Source: an uncultured Bacteroidales bacterium
GTDB taxonomy: Bacteria > Bacteroidota > Bacteroidia > Bacteroidales > Bacteroidaceae
Length of the DNA: 16,671 nucleotides
Assembly (NCBI GenBank): GCA_947367415.1
Contig: CANBEE010000024.1
Span: 1 to 16,671, forward strand
Direction: 5' to 3'
The stretch's first letter is position 1, and every line of letters starts with the position of its first letter. The notes beneath the pieces were generated by a model. It was not told where the DNA came from, ran no database searches, and saw only the letters and a list, made by a program, of their open reading frames with translations. Both the position numbers and the translations under genes were made by a program. This document shows positions 1 to 6,248 of the stretch, piece after piece.

Positions 1-90
1 CTACTCGTATATAATAAGCGCCACAAGTGTCATCTGTCACCAAAAATGAGCGGATTGTAAAGTTGGAGATAGCAAAATACCCCTATTTTA

Positions 91-243
91 TGCCATTTCT
101 GCCGCCACTGCCACATAAATGTACGAGCGTATGTAGGAAAAAAATAAATAATTATATACATACACGCTACCTAAATAATTATTTTTTTATACAGATTTCC
201 TCTATGAAAACATGTGGCAGAAGTGGCATTGTGGCAGAATGCA
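91..243. repeat. Compound inverted-repeat region with TGCCAC / GTGGCA arms
   Basis: The left arm (91-116) carries TGCCAT, CTGCCG, GCCAC and CTGCCACAT. The right arm carries GTGGCA three times (214-219, 223-228, 231-236), including TGTGGCAGAA as a direct repeat at 213-222 and 230-239. CTGCCACAT (108-116) is perfectly complementary to ATGTGGCAG (212-220). Between the arms lie a second inverted repeat (AGCGTATGTA at 126-135 against TACATACACGCT at 157-168, two bases unmatched) and AT-rich tracts at 138-154 and 171-188 that are also roughly complementary. No supported gene covers this stretch. It could be a regulatory, replication or attachment site; its function is unknown. Confidence 0.6.
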
Positions 244-274
244 TGCTTGTCCCTAAAGAAAAAGGGCGGTGCTA

Positions 275-305
275 TTGCACAAAAGGGAACTTTTTATTAT
301 CTTTA
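275..305 (+). promoter_or_regulatory. Candidate Bacteroidetes promoter for the HU/winged-helix gene
   Basis: TTG at 275-277 is followed after 20 bases by TATCTTTA at 298-305, close to the Bacteroidetes housekeeping pattern TTTG - about 20 nt - TAnnTTTG. The expected transcription start is near 311-313, which would put the 22-bp repeat array inside a leader of about 170 nt before the start codon at 483. It is assigned by pattern only. Confidence 0.4.
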
Positions 306-329
306 CAGAGTATTGCCAATAGGTCGTGT

Positions 330-417
330 CATCGCGATGGCATGTGTGAATCTTCGCGATGACGTGTATGAATCATCGCGATGGTGCGATGGTGTCATTG
401 CGATGGAGTGGAGAAGA
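330..417. repeat. Four-unit direct repeat, exact 22-bp period, palindromic CATCGCGATG core
   Basis: Cores start exactly 22 bases apart: CATCGCGATG (330-339), CTTCGCGATG (352-361), CATCGCGATG (374-383) and CATTGCGATG (396-405). The canonical core is a perfect 10-bp palindrome. The first two units also share a TGTGAAT/TATGAAT tail. A partial extra GCGATGG lies at 386-392. A spacing of 22 bp, about two helical turns, places the cores on one face of the DNA, as expected for cooperative protein binding. The array ends about 65 nt before the start codon of a DNA-binding protein, so an autoregulatory operator is the simplest inference. It is not a CRISPR: there are no unique spacers. Confidence 0.7.
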
Positions 418-482
418 GGGGCCGTTGGTTTTACGGAAAGAGACTGAAGATTTTAGATAAAGGAACCTGTCATCAGAAATTT

Positions 483-1118
483 ATGTCAAAGAAACGAAAC
501 ACGAGAATGAGAACGGGTCATGGGACCATCAAGTGCCGTGGCACACGACGTTGCTTGCGCAATGGCGCAGAGACTGGCGAGCTGTGGGGCATACGCGTGA
601 CCGTGGCCAACCCACAGTGCGGGGATGTGAAGGATATGGCGGAAAACATCAACGATGCCATGAGCCTCACCGAAACAGACGTGCTAGCCGCATGGCGTGC
701 ACTGGAGGGGGAGATTGTGGATGCGCTCATGCAGGGGAACCGCGTGTCGCTGGGCAACCTGGGCACGCTGTCGCTCGAGGTGGGCACGGCTACGCGCAAG
801 AGTGCCGATGAGGAACTGCGCAACACGGAGATTGTGGCCAAGGGCATCACCTTCCGCCCCTCGAAGAACCTGACACAGCAGATCTCAGGACTCGCCTTCG
901 AGTGGGATGGTGTGGTGAAACAGCCGCTCGCTGATGAGGCACTCACCGAGGCCTTGGACAGCTACTTCGCCCAGCACGAGTACATCACCGCGCGCAACTA
1001 TGCCATGCTGTGCCGATGCAGCTTGAGCACGGCACGTCGACATATCGCAGAGATGCTCGCCGATGGTCGCCTCGCAAAGAGTGGCATTGCCAAGGGATTG
1101 TATAAGCGGAATGGGTGA
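483..1118 (+). CDS. HU-family DNA-binding protein with C-terminal winged helix
   Basis: This is a 211-aa nucleoid-type DNA-binding protein of the HU-related family common in Bacteroidales. A basic N-terminus (MSKKRNTRMR) is followed by an HU/IHF-like core at about residues 47-135. The core has the helical pair (DMAENINDAMSLTETDV), the GNRVSLGNLGTLSLEV strand region and, after the DNA-binding arm, GITFRPSKNL, the counterpart of the end of the HU fold. A second domain at about 155-208 (YITARNYAMLCRCSLSTARRHIAEML, then GRLAKSGIAKGLYKR) reads as a winged helix-turn-helix. The frame is open upstream to 381, but ATG 483 gives the N-terminus typical of the family. The gene stands alone on the plus strand and follows a 22-bp repeat array, suggesting autoregulation (inferred). 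Its targets are unknown. Confidence 0.82.
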   Translation: MSKKRNTRMRTGHGTIKCRGTRRCLRNGAETGELWGIRVTVANPQCGDVKDMAENINDAMSLTETDVLAAWRALEGEIVDALMQGNRVSLGNLGTLSLEVGTATRKSADEELRNTEIVAKGITFRPSKNLTQQISGLAFEWDGVVKQPLADEALTEALDSYFAQHEYITARNYAMLCRCSLSTARRHIAEMLADGRLAKSGIAKGLYKRNG

Positions 1119-1179
1119 GGCCGTGATGTAGAGTTTAATTAAAACCCGCGACGAATTAGGAAGTTACGAAGATTTTCCG

Positions 1180-1187
1180 TACCTTTA
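1180..1187 (+). promoter_or_regulatory. Candidate -7 element for the GH43 gene
   Basis: TACCTTTA at 1180-1187 resembles the Bacteroidetes -7 box TAnnTTTG and lies 14 bases before the ATG at 1202. Only a poor -33 match (TTA at 1156-1158, spacing 21) is present. The leader would be about 10 nt long. Confidence 0.35.
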
Positions 1188-1201
1188 CATCAAATAAACA
1201 A

Positions 1202-2350
1202 ATGCTTATGAAAACAACGACGATGATGAGATCTATGATGGCCGTGGCAATGATGCTGTGGCTGGGTGTAAACACGGTGTGTGCACAGGCGCTGACGGCG
1301 ATCACGCCGGGCGAGGTGTGGCCCGACGATAAGGGCGAACATATCAATGCACACGGTGGCAACGTGATGTATCACGAGGGTACCTATTACTGGTATGGCG
1401 AGAACCGACCTGCACGTGGATTTACCACCGAGGTGGGCGTCGGCGTATACTCGTCGAAGGATCTCATGAACTGGAAGAACGAGGGCGTGGCACTGGCCGT
1501 GTCGGAGACGAAGGGCGATGTCATCGAACGAGGATGCATCATGGAGCGCCCCAAGGTGGTGTATAACCCCACGACGAAGAAGTTTGTGATGCTCTTCCAC
1601 CTCGAGCTCAAGGGACGCGGCTACGAGGCGGCACGCGTGGGCTTCGCCGTGAGCGACACACCCACAGGCCCCTTCAAGTTTATCCGCTCGCTGCGCCCTA
1701 ATGCAGGCAAGTGGCCGATGGACTTCACCAAGCGCGACATCAAGCGGGCCATGGCACTCGACGAAGCCAAGTATAAGGAGTGGTGGACACCCGAGTGGCG
1801 TCGCGCCGTGGACGAGGGCCTGCTGCTCAAGCGCGACCTGCCGGGCGGACAGATGAGCCGCGACATGACGGTTTTCGTCGACGACGACGGCACGGCATAC
1901 CACATACACTCGGCCGAGGAGAACCTCACGCTCAACATCGCCGAGCTCACCCCCGACTACCTCGACTACACGGGCCGCTACATACGCCTCGCCCCCGGCG
2001 GACACAATGAGGCGCCCACCATCTTCAAGCGCAATGGCGTGTACTGGATGATTACCAGCGGTTGCACGGGCTGGGACCCCAACGAGGCACGCATGTTCAA
2101 GAGCAAGTCGATGTGGGGCCCCTGGGAGCAGCTCCCCAGCCCCTTCCGCGGCGAGGGTGCCAACAAGTCGTTCTACACGCAGGGTACCTATATCTTCAAG
2201 ATTGAGGGCACCGACCAATACATCTTCATGGCCGACCGCTGGATACCGCGCAGCCTGAAGAACTCACGCCACATATGGCTCCCCATCGAATACGACACCG
2301 ACGGCACCCCGCTGCTCTTCTGGAAGGATAGTTGGACTGTGGACAATTGA
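1202..2350 (+). CDS. Secreted glycoside hydrolase family 43 enzyme (galactanase/galactosidase-like group)
   Basis: A 382-aa five-bladed propeller glycosidase. A signal peptide ends near VCAQA (about residue 30), implying export. The motif INAHGGNVMYHEGTYYWYGE marks the GH43 branch that includes exo-beta-1,3-galactanases and related galactosidases or arabinofuranosidases (subfamilies 24/34, from memory). The likely acid is E270 in HNEAPTIFKRNG, followed by ITSGCTGW. D221 in SRDMTVFVDDDG is the probable pKa-modulating Asp. The usual N-terminal catalytic-base Asp is absent: NAHGG stands in its place. Q327 (YTQGTY) aligns with the Gln proposed as the base in a clostridial 1,3-galactanase. The start could also be the in-frame ATG at 1208 (MKTTT). 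It is a single gene with no SusC/D or sulfatase partner. The exact substrate cannot be read from sequence; beta-galactan or arabinogalactan side chains are plausible. Confidence 0.85.
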   Translation: MLMKTTTMMRSMMAVAMMLWLGVNTVCAQALTAITPGEVWPDDKGEHINAHGGNVMYHEGTYYWYGENRPARGFTTEVGVGVYSSKDLMNWKNEGVALAVSETKGDVIERGCIMERPKVVYNPTTKKFVMLFHLELKGRGYEAARVGFAVSDTPTGPFKFIRSLRPNAGKWPMDFTKRDIKRAMALDEAKYKEWWTPEWRRAVDEGLLLKRDLPGGQMSRDMTVFVDDDGTAYHIHSAEENLTLNIAELTPDYLDYTGRYIRLAPGGHNEAPTIFKRNGVYWMITSGCTGWDPNEARMFKSKSMWGPWEQLPSPFRGEGANKSFYTQGTYIFKIEGTDQYIFMADRWIPRSLKNSRHIWLPIEYDTDGTPLLFWKDSWTVDN

Positions 2351-2371
2351 TAATTCACAATTGACAATTCA
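2344..2371 (+). repeat. Imperfect 14-bp tandem duplication overlapping the GH43 stop
   Basis: CAATTGATAATTCA (2344-2357) is directly followed by CAATTGACAATTCA (2358-2371), one mismatch. The first unit contains the last coding bases and the TGA stop (2348-2350) of the GH43 gene, so the repeat reaches into the reading frame. It runs straight into the ATAACCC array. Confidence 0.85.
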
Positions 2372-2372
2372 C

Positions 2373-2420
2373 ATAACCCATAACCCATAACCCATAACCC
2401 ATAACCCTAACCCTTAACCC
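2373..2420 (+). repeat. Telomere-like ATAACCC heptamer array
   Basis: Five perfect ATAACCC units occupy 2373-2407, followed by the variants TAACCC (2408-2413) and TTAACCC (2414-2420). The array fills nearly all the space between the GH43 gene and folC and ends nine bases before the folC ATG. The strand shown is C-rich and its complement is GGGTTAT. It is a short simple repeat, prone to length change by slippage, and could alter folC expression; no protein site is evident. Confidence 0.9.
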
Positions 2421-2429
2421 AAAAAACAA

Positions 2430-3734
2430 ATGACCTATCAAGAAACAATCACATACTTATATAATAGTGCCCCGCTGTTCCAGAACATCGGGCAGGGGGC
2501 CTATAAGGAGGGTCTGAGCAATACCCTTGCGCTGGATGAGCATTTCGGCCATCCGCACCGCACGTTCCGCACCATCCATGTGGGTGGCACCAACGGCAAG
2601 GGTTCGTGCTCGCATACACTGGCAGCCATACTGCAAGAGGCAGGCTATCGAGTGGGACTCTACACTTCGCCGCATCTGGTGGACTTCAAGGAGCGCATCC
2701 GTGTGAATGGAGCGCCCATCGAGGAGCAGTTTGTGGTGGACTTCGTGGCCCATCACCGCGCATTCTTCGAGCCACTGCACCCCTCGTTCTTCGAACTCAC
2801 CACAGCCATGGCGCTGCTCTACTTTGCCGAGCAGCAGGTCGACGTGGCCGTCATCGAGGTGGGGCTGGGCGGACGGCTCGACTGCACCAACATCATCAGC
2901 CCCGACCTGGCAGTCATCACCAACATCAGCTTCGACCACGTAGGCCTCTTGGGCGATACGCTGGCCAAGATAGCCTCGGAGAAGGCGGGCATCATAAAGC
3001 CCTCGACACCTGTTATCATCGGCGAGCACAACGAGGAGACCTACCCTGTATTCAAGGCCGAAGCCGAGGCCAAGCAGGCACCCATCACCTTTGCACAGGA
3101 GCAACCTCTGTGGAGCGACAAGCGCAGTGCTGCGGACTGCGACATATACCAGACGCTGCCCTACGGAGAGCTGCGCGTGGAGCTGCGCGGATATTGCCAG
3201 GAGAAGAACGTCAACACCATACTGCATGCCATCGCGGCACTGAAGGAGGCTGGCTACCGCCTCGGCGAGGAGGCTGTGCGTGGCGGATTTGCCGGCGTAT
3301 GCCGCCTCACGGGACTGATGGGGCGCTGGCAACAGCTGCATAGTGAGCCTCGACTGGTGTGCGATACGGGGCACAACACGGGCGGATTCCAATACATCGT
3401 GCCCCAGCTACTGGCACAACCCTGCAAACGGCTGCGCATCGTCTTCGGCATGGTCAACGACAAGGACATACGCGGAGTGCTTCGCCTCATGCCCAAGGAG
3501 GCAACCTACTACTTCGGCCAAGCCAGCGTGGCGCGTGCCCTAGACAGCAGTGCCCTGCAAGAGGTGGCTCGGGAGTTTGGCCTGCTGGGAGCAGCGTACC
3601 CCACCGTACAGGCAGCCACGGAAGCTGCGCTTGCCGAGGCCGACGCCGAGGACTTCATCTACGTGGGTGGCAGCAGCTTCGTAGTGGCTGATTTGCTAAC
3701 TTGCTGGGCAGAAATGAAGAAAAACCGAGAATAA
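2430..3734 (+). CDS. folC: Bifunctional folylpolyglutamate synthase / dihydrofolate synthase
   Basis: A 434-aa cytoplasmic Mur-ligase-family enzyme that adds glutamate to dihydropteroate and extends the polyglutamate tail of folates, using ATP. The P-loop GGTNGKGS is at residues 52-59. It is followed by the folate-binding SPHLVDFKERIRVNG loop, the family block VAVIEVGLGGRLDCTN, and ITNISFDHVGLLG...ASEKAGIIK, which contains the conserved His and the Lys-bearing segment. The C-terminal domain has DTGHNTGG where many FolC proteins read D-x-A-H-N-P, followed by FGMVNDKD. The length is normal for the family. No Shine-Dalgarno sequence precedes the ATG; the leader is the ATAACCC array plus AAAAAACAA. 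It may be co-transcribed with the GH43 gene by read-through (gap 79 bp), but the two are functionally unrelated. Confidence 0.94.
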   Translation: MTYQETITYLYNSAPLFQNIGQGAYKEGLSNTLALDEHFGHPHRTFRTIHVGGTNGKGSCSHTLAAILQEAGYRVGLYTSPHLVDFKERIRVNGAPIEEQFVVDFVAHHRAFFEPLHPSFFELTTAMALLYFAEQQVDVAVIEVGLGGRLDCTNIISPDLAVITNISFDHVGLLGDTLAKIASEKAGIIKPSTPVIIGEHNEETYPVFKAEAEAKQAPITFAQEQPLWSDKRSAADCDIYQTLPYGELRVELRGYCQEKNVNTILHAIAALKEAGYRLGEEAVRGGFAGVCRLTGLMGRWQQLHSEPRLVCDTGHNTGGFQYIVPQLLAQPCKRLRIVFGMVNDKDIRGVLRLMPKEATYYFGQASVARALDSSALQEVAREFGLLGAAYPTVQAATEAALAEADAEDFIYVGGSSFVVADLLTCWAEMKKNRE

Positions 3735-3760
3735 ATATTCTTTTTCTAACTTTTTCAAAA

Positions 3761-3810
3761 CAGATTCTCAAAGTTTTCTTTTGAAATCTGAAAGATAATG
3801 CTTTAATTTG
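3761..3810 (+). promoter_or_regulatory. galM operon promoter with overlapping 11-bp palindrome
   Basis: TTTG at 3780-3783 and TTAATTTG at 3803-3810 are separated by 19 bases and fit the Bacteroidetes -33/-7 pattern with one deviation in the -7 box. A near-perfect palindrome covers 3761-3790: CAGATT, one unpaired C, TCAAA, a 7-nt loop, TTTGA, AATCTG. Its right arm contains the -33 element, so it could be a repressor or activator operator, or a hairpin at the end of the folC transcript. Expected start of transcription is near 3816-3818. Confidence 0.45.
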
Positions 3811-3840
3811 CGTGTTAAAAACCAATTTAAAGTAAATACT

Positions 3841-4929
3841 ATGTCAAACGTATGTAATCCTAACAACGTATCGGGCTTGAAGCAAGCCGACTTTCAGAAA
3901 GATATCAATGGTAAGAAGACCGACCTCTTCATCCTTACCAACAAACTGGGCAACGAGGTAGCCTTCACCAACTACGGTGGCGCACTGCTCACCATCATGA
4001 TGCCCGACCGCAATGGCAAGCTGGGCAACGTGGTTCAGGGCCACGACACTATCGACAAGGTCATCGCATCGCCCGAACCCTTCCTGAGCACACTCATCGG
4101 CCGCTACGGCAACCGCATCAAGCACGGCAAGTTTACCCTCGACGGACAGGAGTACACACTGGCCGTGAACAATGGCCCCAACCACCTGCACGGCGGTCCT
4201 ACCGGCTATCATGCCCGTGTATGGGATGCTGAGGTGTTGGCACCCAACAGCGTAAAGCTGCACTACGTATCGCCCGACGGCGAAGAGGGATTCCCCGGCA
4301 CACTCGACATCACCGTGGTATACACCTTGACCGACGACAATGAGTTTGTCATCGACTACAAGGCCACCACCGACAAGACCACCATCGTGAACCTCACCCA
4401 CCACGCATTCTTCAGCCCCTCGGGCATCGAGAAGGACACCGCTTCGGTGGAGAACAATATCCTCACACTCAACGCCGACCACTACTGCCCCGTAGACGAG
4501 ACATCTATCCCCTACGGCCGCATCGACCACGTGGAGGGCACTCCGATGGACTTCCGCACACCTCACGTAGTGGGCGAGCGCATCGATGCAGACCACGAGC
4601 AGACCAAGTTTGGCGTAGGCTACGACCACTGCTGGGTACTCAACAAGCGCTGGCCGGGCGAACTGAGCTTTGCTGCCAAGTGCGTAGAGCCTAACAGCGG
4701 CCGCGTCATCGAATGCTACACCACCGAGCCGGGCGTGCAGGTATACACATCAAACTGGCACAGCGGCTTCGAGGGTGCTCACGGAGCTACCTTCCCCAAG
4801 CGCAGCGCTATCTGCTTCGAGGCACAGCACTTCCCCGACAGCCCCAACAAGGCTCACTTCCCCTCTGTAGTGCTCAAGCCTGGTGAGGAGTACACACAGA
4901 CGACCGTTTATAAGTTTGGAGTGGAATAA
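3841..4929 (+). CDS. galM: Aldose 1-epimerase (galactose mutarotase)
   Basis: A 362-aa enzyme that interconverts the alpha and beta anomers of galactose and glucose, supplying the alpha form to galactokinase. Family signatures are GRYGNRI (88-93), NGPNHLHGG with the catalytic His at 118, NLTHHAFF with the second His at 187 or 188, and ICFEAQHFPDSPN with the catalytic-base Glu at 327. There is no signal peptide, so it is cytoplasmic. An upstream TTG at 3808 keeps the frame open, but the ATG at 3841 gives the expected N-terminus and shares the leader AAAGTAAATACT with galK. It is the first gene of galM - permease - galK, with its own promoter at 3780-3810. The next gene starts 50 nt downstream. 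Confidence 0.95.
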   Translation: MSNVCNPNNVSGLKQADFQKDINGKKTDLFILTNKLGNEVAFTNYGGALLTIMMPDRNGKLGNVVQGHDTIDKVIASPEPFLSTLIGRYGNRIKHGKFTLDGQEYTLAVNNGPNHLHGGPTGYHARVWDAEVLAPNSVKLHYVSPDGEEGFPGTLDITVVYTLTDDNEFVIDYKATTDKTTIVNLTHHAFFSPSGIEKDTASVENNILTLNADHYCPVDETSIPYGRIDHVEGTPMDFRTPHVVGERIDADHEQTKFGVGYDHCWVLNKRWPGELSFAAKCVEPNSGRVIECYTTEPGVQVYTSNWHSGFEGAHGATFPKRSAICFEAQHFPDSPNKAHFPSVVLKPGEEYTQTTVYKFGVE

Positions 4930-4979
4930 TTCTCTGAGGAGTTTTAGGAAATACAAATCATTAATAACATCAAAACACT

Positions 4980-6206
4980 ATGAACCAAAAACAAACACCG
5001 AACTACACGTTCGCACTCATCATCGTGATTGCCGTATGTTTCCTCATCGGCTTCGTTACCACGATGAACAACTCAATGATTGAGTTCTGTAAAGAGGCCT
5101 TCAAGCTGAGCGATGCTCAGGGCCAGTTGGTAAACACCGCTTTCTATGGCGCCTATGCATTGTCAATCCCCTTCGGATTCATGATGAGCAAGATTGGCTA
5201 CAAGAAGACCCTTATCCTCGGCCTTGCCGTAGTAGGTATCGGCTTCATCATCAACTGGGCTGCCATCTCATCTAACCTCGATGCCAGCACCGCTGTTGTG
5301 TACACCTATTTCTTGGGTAGCATGTTCGTTGTAGCTCTCGGTATCGTGATGCTGCAGCTCGTGGCAAACCCCTATGTAATGGTGCTCGGTGCTCCTGAGA
5401 AGGGTGCTTTCCGTATGACTCTGTCACAGGCACTCAACTCTGTAGCCACCACATTGGCTCCTATCTTCATCGGTTCAGTGATTATCGCTGGTCAGATTCC
5501 CACTCCTGCTGCAGTGCCCGCGCCCTACCTTGGCTTGGGTATCTTCACTCTGCTGCTCTGCGTTATCCTCGTGTTCCTGAAGCTTCCCGAAATCAAGGAA
5601 GAAGAGCAGGCTGCCGAGGCTACAGGCGTAGTGAAGGAGTACAAGAGCAGCGTGTTCAAGTATCCTCACGTATGGTTGGGTGCCCTCGCCATCTTCATGT
5701 ACATGGGTCTTGAGATTGGTATCCCCTCTATGCTTCCCGCATACTTCAAGGCCGATCCCACTCTGCCCGGCAAGGCCACTGACTACCTGTGGTTGTATTG
5801 GGGTGGCATGATGGTAGGCCGCTTCATCGGTGCTGCCGTGCTCAGCAAGTTCCAGCCCCGAGCTATCCTTACCTTCTGCTTAGCAGGTGGTGCTCTCTGC
5901 GTAGGTATCAGCTTCATGCTCAACGGCATGGCTTCAGTATACTGCATGTTGGCAGCCGGTTTGTTCCACTCTGTAATGTGGCCCTTGGTATTCAACCTCG
6001 GTCTGCAGGAGCTCGGCCCCCACACCAAGTCTGCATCTGGTATCATCAACCTCGGTGTTGTAGGTGCTGCTACCTTGACTCCGCTCATGGGTCTCGTAGT
6101 TGACAACCCCAGCCTCGGCGTAGGTTATGCTATCGCCATGATGTTCATCTACTACATCTACGTTCTCTGGTTCTGCTGGAAGGGCTCAAAGGTAGGTTTG
6201 AAGTAA
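4980..6206 (+). CDS. gluP: FHS-family glucose/galactose MFS permease (GluP/FucP type)
   Basis: A 408-aa inner-membrane permease of the fucose/hexose:H+ symporter branch of the major facilitator superfamily, with about 12 hydrophobic segments. Markers are the N-terminal block FLIGFVTTMNNSMIEFCKEAFKLS, the intracellular loop MMSKIGYKKTLILG after helix 2, VALGIVMLQLVANPYV with the NPY signature of this branch, and ALNSVATTLAPIFIGS. A charged central loop (EIKEEEQAAEATG) separates the halves. Its place between galM and galK makes galactose, and probably glucose, the likely substrate. Orthologues in Bacteroidales are usually annotated as glucose/galactose transporters. Gene symbols vary (gluP, gglP), so the symbol is tentative. 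Confidence 0.9.
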   Translation: MNQKQTPNYTFALIIVIAVCFLIGFVTTMNNSMIEFCKEAFKLSDAQGQLVNTAFYGAYALSIPFGFMMSKIGYKKTLILGLAVVGIGFIINWAAISSNLDASTAVVYTYFLGSMFVVALGIVMLQLVANPYVMVLGAPEKGAFRMTLSQALNSVATTLAPIFIGSVIIAGQIPTPAAVPAPYLGLGIFTLLLCVILVFLKLPEIKEEEQAAEATGVVKEYKSSVFKYPHVWLGALAIFMYMGLEIGIPSMLPAYFKADPTLPGKATDYLWLYWGGMMVGRFIGAAVLSKFQPRAILTFCLAGGALCVGISFMLNGMASVYCMLAAGLFHSVMWPLVFNLGLQELGPHTKSASGIINLGVVGAATLTPLMGLVVDNPSLGVGYAIAMMFIYYIYVLWFCWKGSKVGLK

Positions 6207-6248
6207 TATATCACACCAATTATATCCAATTATTAAAAAGTAAATACT

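Noticed and set aside
330..417. CRISPR array
   Set aside because: The repeats are degenerate and adjacent with a 22-bp period, there are no unique spacers and no cas genes.
27..447. Open frames on the plus strand in the left gene-free region
   Set aside because: They run through inverted repeats and the 22-bp array, have no recognisable domain or promoter-start arrangement, and overlap each other.
2373..2420. True chromosome telomere
   Set aside because: The array is only 48 bp, internal, and flanked by intact genes on both sides.
1190..4629. Long minus-strand open frames (342, 311 and 261 codons) opposite GH43, folC and galM
   Set aside because: These are antisense shadows caused by the GC-rich third codon positions of well-identified plus-strand genes; the products resemble nothing.
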